A DNA stretch of 64,000 nucleotides from positions 327,497-391,496 of the forward strand of contig NZ_LMSI01000020.1 of NCBI RefSeq assembly GCF_001428075.1. The letters run 5' to 3'. The position numbers and the translations under genes were made by a program. This DNA is from Arthrobacter sp. Soil764. Its GTDB lineage: Bacteria > Actinomycetota > Actinomycetes > Actinomycetales > Micrococcaceae. The notes beneath the pieces are model-generated. The model was not told the DNA's origin. It did not search any database and saw nothing but the letters and a program-made list of their open reading frames with translations. Shown here one piece after another: positions 28,285 through 37,802 of this stretch (positions are counted from its first letter, which is position 1; each line of letters starts with the position of its first letter).

Positions 28285-28926
28285 ATGGTTCCTGATTCAA
28301 GTGCCACTGCAGCACGGCTAAAGCGTCCATCGTGGAAGGACCCCCGGCTGCTGGTGGGAGTGCTCCTGGTCCTGGTATCGGTTGCCGGAGTCATCTTCCT
28401 TGTGGGCAGTGCAGACCGGACCACAGAGGTGTTCGCCGCGCGCGACGGTATTGGAGTGGGCGAGCGCCTGACGCCAGAGAATGTTGTCCGTGCCAAGGTC
28501 CGGCTGGGCGACACTGAACAGCAGTACATCACCGCCGAGGCCGGCTTGCCCCAGGACGTTGTCGCCGTGCAAAGGATTGGGAAGGACCAACTGGTCCCCA
28601 GGGCAAGCCTTGGGCAGGTGGATCGGCTGGACCGGAAGCCTGTAGCCCTCAACCTCGAGCAGACTTTGCCCTCACAGGCAGTTGCCGGTGCCCGGGTTGA
28701 TGTCTGGGTGGCACAGCCGGATGCGAAGAATGGATTCAGCGAGCCCAGGTTGATCCTTCCCGGGGCGGAAATTGCGGAGGTCACCACCGGATCCACAGCC
28801 CTTGGATCGTCGAAGACCATCGTGTTGATGGTGCTGGTGGAGGACAAGCAGATGCCTGCTTTGCTCGGCGCGCAGGCAAACGAGGCGAAAATATCCGTGG
28901 TGTGGAACCCGGGTGGCGCCCGATGA
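28285..28926 (+). CDS. SAF domain protein, CpaB/RcpC-like
   Basis: A 213-residue membrane-anchored protein: a short cytoplasmic N-terminus, one helix (about 23-44, LLVGVLLVLVSVAGVIFLVGS), then a SAF domain (EVFAARDGIGVGERLTPENVVRAKVRLG) and a C-terminal beta region (VALNLEQTLPSQAVAGARVDVWV). CpaB/RcpC proteins belong to Flp/Tad pilus machines, where SAF domains are thought to bind glycans of the wall. The ATG has AGGGGGAG six bases upstream. It is coupled to the next gene by an ATGA overlap. No other Tad component besides that neighbour is in the window. Confidence 0.8.
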   Translation: MVPDSSATAARLKRPSWKDPRLLVGVLLVLVSVAGVIFLVGSADRTTEVFAARDGIGVGERLTPENVVRAKVRLGDTEQQYITAEAGLPQDVVAVQRIGKDQLVPRASLGQVDRLDRKPVALNLEQTLPSQAVAGARVDVWVAQPDAKNGFSEPRLILPGAEIAEVTTGSTALGSSKTIVLMVLVEDKQMPALLGAQANEAKISVVWNPGGAR

Positions 28927-30227
28927 GCATCCCCGTTGTCACCGTAGGCCAGAGCCGTGAGGACCTGGTAGGTGGCCTTGAACGACTCCACGGCCCGGTC
29001 ACCGTGGTTCGACGGTGTGCGGAACTTCCCGAGCTGCTTGCCGCCTGCCAGAGTGGGCTGGCAAGGGCAGCTGTCGTGGCCGAGGGGTCCGAGGGGCTGA
29101 GCGCTTCCCTGGTCGACCGTTTGGGAGCTGTTGGCGTGGCAATCGTCGCCCTGACTGATAATGCGGAGGAGGCAGCCCGGCTCCACAGGATCGGTGTCGT
29201 CCCGGCGCTGACAGGGGTTGAGTCGGCTGAGCTTTCGGACAGGATCGCCGACGCCGTCGCCCAGTTGACGGGCAGGCTTCGTCCGGCCAGCCTCAGCTCG
29301 CCGGCCGATACCGGGGCTGCGCTGGCAACAGATCCCGTTGTGCCTGAACTGGATACGGAGGGGTCCGGAGCCGGGGAGCTGATCGTTGTCTGGGGTCCCG
29401 CCGGATCCCCGGGACGGACAACCGTTGCGGTGAACATTGCCGGTGAGATGGCAGCTGACGGCCGGGGGGTCCTGTTGGTCGACGCCGACACGTACGGCGC
29501 CAGTGTGGCGGCAGTGTTGGGTCTCCTGGACGAGTCAGCAGGGCTTGCCCAGGCGTGCAGGCTTGCTGACCAGGGGCTGCTGGACGCGGACGCTCTGCGT
29601 AAGGTGGCCGCCACGGTCGCCACCACAGCCGGGACATTCCGGGTGCTGACTGGCATAACCCGCGCCGATCGGTGGACTGAGCTCCGTGCGCCTGCCTTGG
29701 CGCTGGTGCTTGAGCGGGCGCGGCAGATCGCGGACGTTGTGGTGGTGGATGCCGGCTTTTGTCTTGAGGCGGATGAGGAACTGAGCTTTGACACCATGGC
29801 GCCGCGGCGGAATGCGGCCACATTGCGCCCGCTGGAACTGGCTGACACCGTCTATGCCGTGGGAGCTGCTGATCCTGTGGGCGTACCGCGGATGGTCCGT
29901 GCACTTGCCGAACTGGAAGGAGTGGTCCCGCAGGCGTCGCCCACCGTCATCATGAACAAGGTGCGTTCCTCCTCGGTTGGAAGGGAGCCGGAGCGTCAAC
30001 TGCGGGATGCCTGGGAAAGGTATGGCCCCGCCTCCGGACTTAAGGCGTTCCTGCCGTACGACCCCGCAGCCGCAGACGCAGCCCTCCTGGCAGGATCATT
30101 GCTGCTCGAAGCGTCCCCCGGCTCGACCCTTCGGCATGCCATCCGGGAGCTCGTTTGTGCACCCGACCAGCGAAAAGGGAAATCATCTGTATTTTCTTCC
30201 ACACCGAGGCGAAGAGCAAAGGACTAG
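28923..30227 (+). CDS. CpaE/TadZ-like ParA-superfamily protein
   Basis: A 434-residue protein with a receiver-like N-terminal half and a C-terminal ParA/MinD fold. The P-loop is degenerate: GPAGSPGRTT at 158-167, with arginine at the usual lysine position. The Walker B-like strands VLLVDADTYG and VVVVDAGF are present. TadZ/CpaE proteins position pilus machines at the cell pole. The start overlaps the SAF gene stop (ATGA), so the two form one unit. The altered P-loop suggests weak or absent ATP hydrolysis; this is an inference. Confidence 0.75.
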   Translation: MSIPVVTVGQSREDLVGGLERLHGPVTVVRRCAELPELLAACQSGLARAAVVAEGSEGLSASLVDRLGAVGVAIVALTDNAEEAARLHRIGVVPALTGVESAELSDRIADAVAQLTGRLRPASLSSPADTGAALATDPVVPELDTEGSGAGELIVVWGPAGSPGRTTVAVNIAGEMAADGRGVLLVDADTYGASVAAVLGLLDESAGLAQACRLADQGLLDADALRKVAATVATTAGTFRVLTGITRADRWTELRAPALALVLERARQIADVVVVDAGFCLEADEELSFDTMAPRRNAATLRPLELADTVYAVGAADPVGVPRMVRALAELEGVVPQASPTVIMNKVRSSSVGREPERQLRDAWERYGPASGLKAFLPYDPAAADAALLAGSLLLEASPGSTLRHAIRELVCAPDQRKGKSSVFSSTPRRRAKD

Positions 30228-30282
30228 GCTCGCCATAAGAGCTGCAAAGGTGCGGCGAATATCTCTGATGGAGGCGTTGTTG

Positions 30283-33200
30283 ATGTCGTCTGGATCCAGT
30301 GTGGAGGACCAGCCCCTTTCCATTGAAGGCCTTGAAGGTTTCATGGGGGACTACTACCAGCACCTGGCTGAGGAGGATGCCCGGAGCTACTCCCGGGACG
30401 TATTGGAGTCCCGGGCCGGTGAGCACAGGCGGACAGCGTCCGTCCGGCAGCCCGGGCAGGCAAAGATCTCGATCGTCGATGAAGAGGACAGCAGCGTCAT
30501 TTTCGTCGTCACCGACGACATGCCGTTCCTCGTCGACTCCGTGAATGCAGAACTTGTCCGGCAGCACGCGGCCATTAAGCTTGTGGTGCACCCTCTTTTC
30601 GTAGCAACCCGGAACCGGGAAACAGGCGAACTGGTCAAGGTCAACAGGGTCCCCGCGCACTTGGGCATCTCAAGCGGCGACACAGCGGCAATGCCAAACC
30701 TTTCCCATCTCATTGCCCAGGGCGAAAACGCCTCGCACATGGAGTCGTGGATCGCCGTCGAAATCCAACGCGTCCCGGACGACGTCAAAGCGTCGCTGCT
30801 TGAGGGACTTACCCGCGTCCTGAAAGACGTGCGGGCAGCCGTCGAGGACTGGCCCAAGATGCGCCAAAAGGCCCGCGAAATTGCGGAAAGCCTGGACCAG
30901 GTGGCCCATCCGGCGCAGATTGCCGAACTGCGGCAGGCCAAGGACCTGCTGCGGTGGCTCGACGACGGGAACTTCACGTTCCTGGGCTACCGCGAATACG
31001 ACCTGCTCAACGTTGACGGTGAAGACGTCCTCGAACTGCGTGAAGACAGCGGCCTCGGGCTTTTGCGCGCCGCCGCCGACTCCCCCCACATCCAGCACCT
31101 CACCGACACCGGCCGGAAAAAGGCGCGGGAAAAGCGCGCCCTTGTCATCACCAAGGCCAACTCACGGTCCACGGTGCACCGCTCGGCCTACCTGGACTAC
31201 ATCGGCGTCAAAAGCTTCGACGCCGCGGGTAATGTCAATGGCGAGCGCCGCTTCATTGGACTCTTTGCCACCAGTGCCTATGCCGGCTCCGTCCTGGATA
31301 TTCCCATCGTCCGCGAGAAGGTGGACGCCGTGCTGCAGAGCGCAGGGTTTCCGCCGGACTCGCACTCGGGCAAGGATCTCCTGGGAATCCTGGAAACCTA
31401 CCCCCGTGACGAGCTCTTCCAGATCGAAATTCCCGACCTCGCCGCCACCGCGCTGGGAATCCAGAAGCTGCAGGAACGGCGGCGCACGCGCCTGTTCCTG
31501 AGGCCGGACATCTACGGCCGGTTCATGTCCGCCGTCGTCTACCTGCCCCGCGACCGCTACACCACCAACGTCAGGCTGCGGATCGAACAGGAACTGAGGG
31601 AAACGTTCCAGGCGGTCTCAATCGACTACGAAGCCCGCATGACGGAGTCGGCGCTCGCCCGGCTGTTCTTCCGCATCCGGCTGCCTAAGGACGCCGACGT
31701 CAGCCATGTCAACACCGACGAGCTGGAAAAGCGGCTGGTCCGGGCCGCACGGTCATGGAGTGAGGGTATTGCCCAAGTCCTCCGGGAAGGGCGGGATCCC
31801 GCCGAAACAAAGGAACTGGCCGCTACCTGGGCCGAGGCGTTCCCTGCCAGCTACCGGGTGGACTACGAAGTAGAGGACGCGCTTGAGGATATAGCGCGTT
31901 TTGAAAAGTACGGGGCGGCCGCCGAGCGGAAGTCCGGGGAGCGGCAGGACCGTCCCGGTGTGCACGTGTACCTTCCGGAAGGCGCCGGCGCTACCCTCGA
32001 GGAGGATGCCCGGGTCAAGCTCTACATGCTGGAGCCCAAGAGCCTGAGCCAGATTTTGCCGTATTTCCACAACCTCGGACTCGAGGTCCTGGATGAACGG
32101 CCCTTTGAAATCGAAACAGCAGACCGCCGCGACTTCTTCCTTTACGATCTTGGACTGAAGTACCCGGCCGGGGTGGACCCCGTCTCCACGGGAGAGCTCC
32201 TTGCCGAATCCTTCGGCGCGGCTGTCACGGGCGCTGCAGAATCGGACAGCTTTGACCGGCTGGTGCTGAGGGAGGGCCTGCAGTGGCGGCAGATCACTGT
32301 CCTGCGAGCCTACGCGCGCTACATGCGCCAGATGGGCAACAGCAGCTCGTTCGGCTTCATGGCGGACACGCTCCTTGCAAACGCCGACGTGACACGAGGT
32401 CTCACGGCACTCTTTGCCGCCCGCTTTGATCCGGCCCTGAGCGATGAAGACCGGTCCGAGGCCCAGGAGTCCGTGCGTCAGGAGCTGGCAGTGTCCATCG
32501 AGAAGGTGGCAACGCTGGATGCCGACCGCGTGCTGCGCACTTTCGTCAACCTCATTGAGGCCACCCTTCGCACCAACTTCTACCAGGACAAGTCGCACCT
32601 GAGCTTCAAGCTGAACCCCGCGCAGATCGAAGGCCTTCCCTTCCCGCGGCCCATGTTCGAAATCTGGGTCTACTCCCCGCGCGTTGAGGGTGTGCACCTC
32701 CGGTTCGGCAAGGTGGCCCGTGGCGGGCTGCGCTGGTCCGACCGGCGGGAGGATTTCCGGACAGAGGTCCTGGGCCTGGTAAAGGCGCAGACGGTCAAGA
32801 ACGCCGTCATCGTGCCCACCGGCGCCAAGGGCGGGTTCTTCGCCAAGCAGCTTCCCGATCCCACCATGGACCGCGCGGCCTGGATGGCTGAAGGCGTGGA
32901 AAGTTACAAGACATTCATTCGCGGACTGCTGGACCTTACTGACAACCTCCTCACTGAAGGCGACGGCGAGCGGCTCGTGCCGCCGTCGAACGTTGTCAGG
33001 CATGACGACGACGACTCCTACCTTGTGGTCGCGGCGGACAAGGGAACGGCTACTTTTTCCGACATTGCCAACGGCATCTCCGCGGAGTACGGCTTCTGGC
33101 TTGGCGACGCCTTCGCCTCCGGCGGCTCCGTGGGTTACGACCACAAGGCCATGGGCATCACGGCACGCGGAGCCTGGGAATCCGTCAAACGCCACTTCAG

Positions 33201-35136
33201 TGAACTGGACCTGGATACCCAGACCGAGCCGTTCACCGTGGTGGGCGTGGGGGACATGTCCGGCGACGTATTCGGCAACGGGATGCTCCTGTCCCGGCAC
33301 ATCCGGCTGGTCGCAGCATTCGACCACCGGCACATCTTCCTGGACCCCAACCCCGACGAGGAATCCTCGTTTGCGGAGCGGCAGAGACTGTTCGAGCTGC
33401 CCAGGTCTTCCTGGGACGATTACGACAAGTCCCTGATCAGCGAAGGCGGCGGAGTCTTCGTGCGGCAGGCAAAATCCATCCCCGTGTCCCCCCAGGTGCA
33501 GGCCGCACTGGGGCTCCCGGCGGAGACTACTGAACTCAGCCCTCCGGATCTGCTGCGTGCCATCCTGCTGGCACCTGCAGACCTGCTCTACAACGGCGGG
33601 ATCGGGACCTACGTCAAAGCGAGCTCCGAGTCCAACGCGTCCGTGGGCGACAAGGCCAACGACGCGATCCGCGTCAACGGCCGGGACCTGCGCGTCAAGG
33701 TGGTGGGCGAGGGCGGAAACCTGGGCATGACCCAGCGCGGCCGCATCGAGGCAGCTTTGCAGGGAGTCATTCTCAATACCGACGCCATCGACAACTCCGC
33801 CGGCGTCGACTGCTCCGACCACGAAGTGAACATCAAGATCTTCGTTGACCGGATGGTCGCTGCGGGCAAGCTGCCGGCTGCGGATCGGGCTGACTTCCTC
33901 GCCTCCATGACCGATGAGGTGGGCCGACTGGTCCTCGAAGACAACATCGACCAGAACATTTTGCTGCTCAACGACCGGACCCGGGTGGCGGAGTGGAGCC
34001 CGAGCTACGAGCGGCTCATGGACTGGCTGGAGAAGAGCGCCGATTTGAACCGGGACCTGGAGGCGTTGCCCACCACGGCGATGCTGCGGGACCGGCTGCA
34101 GCAGGGGCAGGGCCTGACGTCACCGGAGCTTTCGGTGCTGGCCGCCTATGCCAAGATCGAGCTGGCAACGGCGCTGCGCGACAGCGACCTTGCCGATGAC
34201 CCATGGTTCCGGCAGACGCTCCGTTCATACTTCCCGCACCAGCTTCGCGAACGCTTTGACGCGGAGCTGGACACCCACCCGCTGCGCCGCGAGATCATCG
34301 CCACGGTGGTGGCGAACGACATGATCAACCTCGGGGGAATCACCTTCGCCTTCCGCGTCATGGAGGAGACGTCGGCCAGCGAAGTGGCCGTCGCCAAGGC
34401 GTTCGTGGCCCTCCGCGAGGTATATGAACTGGACGCGATGGTGGGCGAGTTGAACAGCCTGCCTGCCTCGTTCCCCACCGAGCACTGGAGCACGGTCCAC
34501 CTGGACATCCGCCGGCTTTTGGACCGGGCCGTCCGCTGGTTGCTGAGCCAGGAGAGCGTTTCACGTCCCATCGCCGATGTGGTGGCCGAGTTCAAGCCGC
34601 TCATGGATCCGATGCGGGCCCGGCTGCTGGGCTACCTGCGCGGCGACGACCGGGAACGGGTGGCGGAGTGGCTGGCGAAGGGCCGCGAGTGGCAACTCCC
34701 CGAAGGCCTTGCCCTGCGCTGGGCCGAGTTGTTCGAAAGCTTTGTCCTGCTGGATATTGCCAAGATTGCCCGGACCCGAAAAGACCCGGTGGAGCAGATT
34801 GCCGCGGTCTACTACACGGTGTTCAACCGTTTCCACGCCGACTCGTTGCTGGAGCGGATCAGCAGCCTGCCGCGCCAGGACCGGTGGCAGGCACTGGCCC
34901 GGGCCGCCTTGCGCGACGATCTGTACTCGACCGTGTCGGACATGACGACGGCGGTGCTGGACGCTACGGCCGCCGCCGACTCGCCGGATGCACGGCTCAA
35001 GGACTGGGAAGCACAAAATGCCGAGCAGTTGGGCAGGGCAAAGAGCATGTTCGACGAGGTGAACGCACTGGAGGCCGACGACATGGCCTCACTGTCGGTA
35101 GCATTGAGGCTCTTGAGGTCAATCGTCCGACGCTAG
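30283..35136 (+). CDS. gdh: NAD-specific glutamate dehydrogenase (large, about 180 kDa type)
   Basis: Oxidatively deaminates glutamate to 2-oxoglutarate with NAD. At 1617 residues it has the size of the L180 class known from Streptomyces. The long N-terminal regulatory part (ACT-like segments, IVDEEDSSVIFVVTDDMPFLVDSV near the start) precedes the catalytic core, with KNAVIVPTGAKGGF (K849 the likely catalytic lysine) and NAD-binding VGVGDMSGDVFGNGML. A helical C-terminal domain of about 500 residues follows. I chose the ATG at 30283 with GGAGG eight bases upstream; the open frame starts at 29977 but overlaps the upstream gene. It stands alone. Confidence 0.94.
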   Translation: MSSGSSVEDQPLSIEGLEGFMGDYYQHLAEEDARSYSRDVLESRAGEHRRTASVRQPGQAKISIVDEEDSSVIFVVTDDMPFLVDSVNAELVRQHAAIKLVVHPLFVATRNRETGELVKVNRVPAHLGISSGDTAAMPNLSHLIAQGENASHMESWIAVEIQRVPDDVKASLLEGLTRVLKDVRAAVEDWPKMRQKAREIAESLDQVAHPAQIAELRQAKDLLRWLDDGNFTFLGYREYDLLNVDGEDVLELREDSGLGLLRAAADSPHIQHLTDTGRKKAREKRALVITKANSRSTVHRSAYLDYIGVKSFDAAGNVNGERRFIGLFATSAYAGSVLDIPIVREKVDAVLQSAGFPPDSHSGKDLLGILETYPRDELFQIEIPDLAATALGIQKLQERRRTRLFLRPDIYGRFMSAVVYLPRDRYTTNVRLRIEQELRETFQAVSIDYEARMTESALARLFFRIRLPKDADVSHVNTDELEKRLVRAARSWSEGIAQVLREGRDPAETKELAATWAEAFPASYRVDYEVEDALEDIARFEKYGAAAERKSGERQDRPGVHVYLPEGAGATLEEDARVKLYMLEPKSLSQILPYFHNLGLEVLDERPFEIETADRRDFFLYDLGLKYPAGVDPVSTGELLAESFGAAVTGAAESDSFDRLVLREGLQWRQITVLRAYARYMRQMGNSSSFGFMADTLLANADVTRGLTALFAARFDPALSDEDRSEAQESVRQELAVSIEKVATLDADRVLRTFVNLIEATLRTNFYQDKSHLSFKLNPAQIEGLPFPRPMFEIWVYSPRVEGVHLRFGKVARGGLRWSDRREDFRTEVLGLVKAQTVKNAVIVPTGAKGGFFAKQLPDPTMDRAAWMAEGVESYKTFIRGLLDLTDNLLTEGDGERLVPPSNVVRHDDDDSYLVVAADKGTATFSDIANGISAEYGFWLGDAFASGGSVGYDHKAMGITARGAWESVKRHFSELDLDTQTEPFTVVGVGDMSGDVFGNGMLLSRHIRLVAAFDHRHIFLDPNPDEESSFAERQRLFELPRSSWDDYDKSLISEGGGVFVRQAKSIPVSPQVQAALGLPAETTELSPPDLLRAILLAPADLLYNGGIGTYVKASSESNASVGDKANDAIRVNGRDLRVKVVGEGGNLGMTQRGRIEAALQGVILNTDAIDNSAGVDCSDHEVNIKIFVDRMVAAGKLPAADRADFLASMTDEVGRLVLEDNIDQNILLLNDRTRVAEWSPSYERLMDWLEKSADLNRDLEALPTTAMLRDRLQQGQGLTSPELSVLAAYAKIELATALRDSDLADDPWFRQTLRSYFPHQLRERFDAELDTHPLRREIIATVVANDMINLGGITFAFRVMEETSASEVAVAKAFVALREVYELDAMVGELNSLPASFPTEHWSTVHLDIRRLLDRAVRWLLSQESVSRPIADVVAEFKPLMDPMRARLLGYLRGDDRERVAEWLAKGREWQLPEGLALRWAELFESFVLLDIAKIARTRKDPVEQIAAVYYTVFNRFHADSLLERISSLPRQDRWQALARAALRDDLYSTVSDMTTAVLDATAAADSPDARLKDWEAQNAEQLGRAKSMFDEVNALEADDMASLSVALRLLRSIVRR

Positions 35137-35163
35137 CAATCCGGCGTCGCAAATGGAGGTGCA

Positions 35164-36630
35164 GTGGCAATCTTTACGGACCCCATCAGGGAACATGCTG
35201 ATTTCGGGCCGGGCGATGCCGAATGGCTGCACCTCCTGGTGGGGGACTGGCAGATGGTCGCGGACTTGGCGTTCGCCGACTTGGCGCTCTGGTTCCCCCA
35301 CCCGGAGCTTGGCTATATTGCATTGGCCCACGTCCGGCCTTCCACCACGCACACCGCGTTCCACAGCGACTTTGTGGGAGAGGGAATCCGCTCCGACCTG
35401 CAGCCGCTCGTGGAAAAGGCATGGAACTCGCGGTCCATCGAGCGGTCCAGTGAGACGAACTGGAACAGCGAGATGGCGTTGCGGGTGGAGGCGGTTCCAA
35501 TGGTCCGCAATGGCCGGACCCTTGCGGTGGTCACCACCCACATGGACCTCTCCAGCTCCCGGATGCCGTCGCGGCTGGAGTTGACCTACCGCCAGTGCGC
35601 CTATGACCTCCTGCGGATGGGCACGTTGGGGTTGTGGCCGGACTTCGCCTCACCCACCGGGTCCCGCCGCGGTGCCCCCCGTGTGGGCGACGGCCTGATC
35701 AGGCTGGATGCCGATGGCGTGGTGCAGTATGCCAGTCCCAATGGGGTTTCGGCCTTCCGGCGACTGGGTGACGGCGAATCCCTGGAAGGCCGCTCCCTGG
35801 CCGAGGTGACCGCCGGCCTGCTCAAGGACCGGCGCATGGTCGATGAGACCCTGCCGCTCGTGGTCACCGGACGCATGCCATGGCGCAGCGAGATCGAGTC
35901 CCGCGGGGTCAGCCTGTCCCTGCGGGCCATACCGCTGCGGGACGAGCAGCAGCGGTTCGGGGCCCTGGTTCTTTGCCGCGACGTCTCCGAGCTGCGCCGG
36001 CGCGAGATGGAACTGGTGACCAAGGACGCCACTATCCGGGAGATCCACCACCGGGTCAAGAACAATCTCCAGACCGTAGCTGCCCTCCTGCGGATGCAGT
36101 CCAGGCGCATGGTCAGCGACGAAGCGAAGCAGGGCCTGGAGCAGGCGATGCGGCGTGTGGCCACGATCGCGCTGGTCCACGAAACCTTGTCTCAGGGCCT
36201 AACGCAGAGCGTTGATTTCGACGAACTGATCGGGCGCCAGTTCCGGCTTTCTGCCGAAGTGGCTTCCCCCTCCCAGCAAGTCAGGACGGAACGCTCCGGT
36301 ACATTCGGCGAGCTGCCCAGTGATCTGGCCACCCCGCTGGCCCTCGTCATAAATGAACTGGTCACCAACGCGGTGGAGCATGGACTTGAGGGGCGGGCGG
36401 GAACAGTCTGGCTTGTTGCCGACCGGTCTGAGGGGGATGACGGCGAAGAGCTGACAGTGACCATTGCCGACGACGGAGTGGGGCTTCCACATACTCCGCA
36501 CGTTGAGGGCCTCGGACTTCAGATTGTGCGGACACTCGTCACCAGCGAGCTTGGGGGGACCATCACCTGGGAGCGCCGCGAGGGCGGCGGGACCGACGTT
36601 AAGATCCGGCTCAGCCTGGCGGGCAAGTAG
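35164..36630 (+). CDS. sensor histidine kinase of the PdtaS type
   Basis: Soluble 488-residue kinase: N-terminal GAF-like domain (about 1-150), a PAS domain (about 180-280), then HisKA_2 with the phosphoacceptor region H295-H296 in EIHHRVKNNLQTVAALLRMQSR, and an ATP-binding domain (LVINELVTNAVEHG, IADDGVGLP, GLGLQIV). In mycobacteria PdtaS signals to PdtaR, an RNA-binding antiterminator with an ANTAR domain. No PdtaR is in the window, as is usual for this unlinked pair. The GTG start has GGAGGT four bases upstream and lies 27 bases after gdh. No membrane helix is seen. Confidence 0.9.
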   Translation: MAIFTDPIREHADFGPGDAEWLHLLVGDWQMVADLAFADLALWFPHPELGYIALAHVRPSTTHTAFHSDFVGEGIRSDLQPLVEKAWNSRSIERSSETNWNSEMALRVEAVPMVRNGRTLAVVTTHMDLSSSRMPSRLELTYRQCAYDLLRMGTLGLWPDFASPTGSRRGAPRVGDGLIRLDADGVVQYASPNGVSAFRRLGDGESLEGRSLAEVTAGLLKDRRMVDETLPLVVTGRMPWRSEIESRGVSLSLRAIPLRDEQQRFGALVLCRDVSELRRREMELVTKDATIREIHHRVKNNLQTVAALLRMQSRRMVSDEAKQGLEQAMRRVATIALVHETLSQGLTQSVDFDELIGRQFRLSAEVASPSQQVRTERSGTFGELPSDLATPLALVINELVTNAVEHGLEGRAGTVWLVADRSEGDDGEELTVTIADDGVGLPHTPHVEGLGLQIVRTLVTSELGGTITWERREGGGTDVKIRLSLAGK

Positions 36631-36680
36631 GCGGTACCGGTGGGCCTGAGGGCCGGCCGGCCTGGGGAGTACAACAACAA

Positions 36681-36727
36681 ACAGAGGCCCCTGGACGATC
36701 CAACGTGGATCGTCCAGGGGCCTCTGT
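36681..36727. terminator. 21-base perfect hairpin between convergent genes
   Basis: ACAGAGGCCCCTGGACGATCC pairs perfectly over 21 bases with its complement across a five-base AACGT loop. It lies between the kinase gene and convergent whiB1 and can terminate both. No T-run follows on the plus strand; on the minus strand TTGTTGTTGT follows. Confidence 0.85.
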
Positions 36728-36776
36728 CATGGGGTTGCTTGGACCCGGGCTTGCGGCCGGGCGGTGCGGGGCCTAT

Positions 36777-37025
36777 CTAGGAGGCGCGGCGTGCCCGGGC
36801 GGCGCGCCGCTTGAGTGCGCGGCGCTCGTCTTCGCTCATGCCGCCCCAGACGCCGGCATCCTGGCCGGACTCAAGGGCCCACTGCAGGCAGGTGTCCACT
36901 ACGGGGCACCGGCGGCAGACACTCTTGGCTTCCTCGATCTGCAGGAGGGCCGGTCCCGTATTCCCGACGGGGAAGAACAGTTCCGGGTCCTTCTCGAGGC
37001 ACGCTGCGCGGTTACGCCAATCCAT
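36777..37025 (-). CDS. whiB1: WhiB1-type iron-sulfur transcription factor
   Basis: An 82-residue WhiB protein carrying a [4Fe-4S] cluster on cysteines 9, 37, 40 and 46, exactly the positions of mycobacterial WhiB1 when counted from the MDWRNRAAC start. The family turn GVWGGMSEDERRALKRR and a basic DNA-binding tail follow. WhiB1 is an essential nitric-oxide-responsive partner of the major sigma factor. An in-frame ATG at 37043 would add six residues; I prefer 37025 because the cysteine spacing then matches the family. A CRP-like palindrome lies 36-51 bases upstream. Confidence 0.94.
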   Translation of the reverse strand: MDWRNRAACLEKDPELFFPVGNTGPALLQIEEAKSVCRRCPVVDTCLQWALESGQDAGVWGGMSEDERRALKRRAARARRAS

Positions 37026-37060
37026 GCTGATCAGTTGCTCCATTTCTGGGAAAAGCCCTT

Positions 37061-37076
37061 TGTGAAATTATTCACT
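37061..37076. promoter_or_regulatory. CRP/Cmr-like palindrome upstream of whiB1
   Basis: TGTGA-AATTAT-TCACT matches the CRP consensus TGTGA-N6-TCACA with one mismatch. In mycobacteria whiB1 is controlled by a cAMP receptor protein. The site is close to the start codon, so repression or a very short leader would be expected. Confidence 0.55.
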
Positions 37077-37243
37077 AGTGGCTACAAAGGAAAAGGGCCC
37101 TCTGGGCCCCCTTGGTCATCTTCATCAAGCCTGTCATGTTAACGCGGTGTAAACAAGGGGTAATAACGCTTGATATCCGTCGAAACCTGAGCGATGCATC
37201 ACAGTGGCAGCTCCCGCCCTCACCAGTGTCCGACTATGTCGGG

Positions 37244-37256
37244 TAGGGTGCCAGTG
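37244..37256 (+). promoter_or_regulatory. candidate leaderless promoter for the 37256 membrane protein
   Basis: TAGGGT at 37244-37249, six bases, then the GTG at 37256. No ribosome site precedes the GTG. The -35 region is weak. Confidence 0.45.
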
Positions 37257-37747
37257 TGTCAAGACCCCCGGTAAACCCAGCAGGTGCCCCAGCCTCTCCT
37301 GACGAGCCGGGGAACGGTCCTGGAGAACGTTCCCCTGACGGGGGCTCGGAGACCGTTCCGGCGGCGGCCAAGGTGGTGGCGCTTATCGCTGCTGCGGAGG
37401 CGGCTGCCCTCCTGGTTGCGGCCGGCTGGTACGCCTATGAGCTGCTCAGCGGGAGCCCTGTGCTGTCGTTCTGGGGTGCCGTCTTCACCCTGGGCCTCCT
37501 GCTGGCGTTTTCCGCCTGGCTGTTTGCAGTGTCAGTCTTTCTCTACCGGGGCTATCGATGGACCCGGGCGGCTGCGCTGGTGGCCCAGTTATTCCTTCTG
37601 AGCGTGGGAGTACCTGCCATCACCAGCGGACTGATGCTTGCCGGGCTTGCCATGGTGGTCCCCGCCGTCATTGCCATTGTTCTCCTGTTCTCCAACAGGG
37701 TGATCAACCATGCCTCGCGGACAGGAAGTGCACCCCCTGCTCTTTGA
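37256..37747 (+). CDS. small four-helix membrane protein
   Basis: A 163-residue protein with a Pro/Gly-rich cytoplasmic N-terminus of about 35 residues and four hydrophobic helices (about 39-62, 70-96, 101-120, 124-145, e.g. VVALIAAAEAAALLVAAGWYAY and LGLLLAFSAWLFAVSVFL). No catalytic motif is seen. It is convergent with the FHA-FtsK gene, 55 bases apart, and divergent from whiB1. I do not recognise a characterised family. Confidence 0.65.
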   Translation: MSRPPVNPAGAPASPDEPGNGPGERSPDGGSETVPAAAKVVALIAAAEAAALLVAAGWYAYELLSGSPVLSFWGAVFTLGLLLAFSAWLFAVSVFLYRGYRWTRAAALVAQLFLLSVGVPAITSGLMLAGLAMVVPAVIAIVLLFSNRVINHASRTGSAPPAL

Positions 37748-37802
37748 CCTGCCCGATGCCTTGCCGGCCAGCCCGTGTACGTTCGACGCGGTCGAGGCGT
37801 GC

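Noticed and set aside
31753..33822. 689-codon open frame on the minus strand inside the glutamate dehydrogenase gene
   Set aside because: It is a shadow of high-GC codon bias: the plus-strand frame has clear family motifs throughout, and the minus-strand translation is rich in His, Gly and Val without any domain pattern.
36705..37142. 145-codon plus-strand frame opposite whiB1
   Set aside because: whiB1 on the minus strand has all four cluster cysteines at the exact family positions; the opposing frame also runs through the terminator hairpin.
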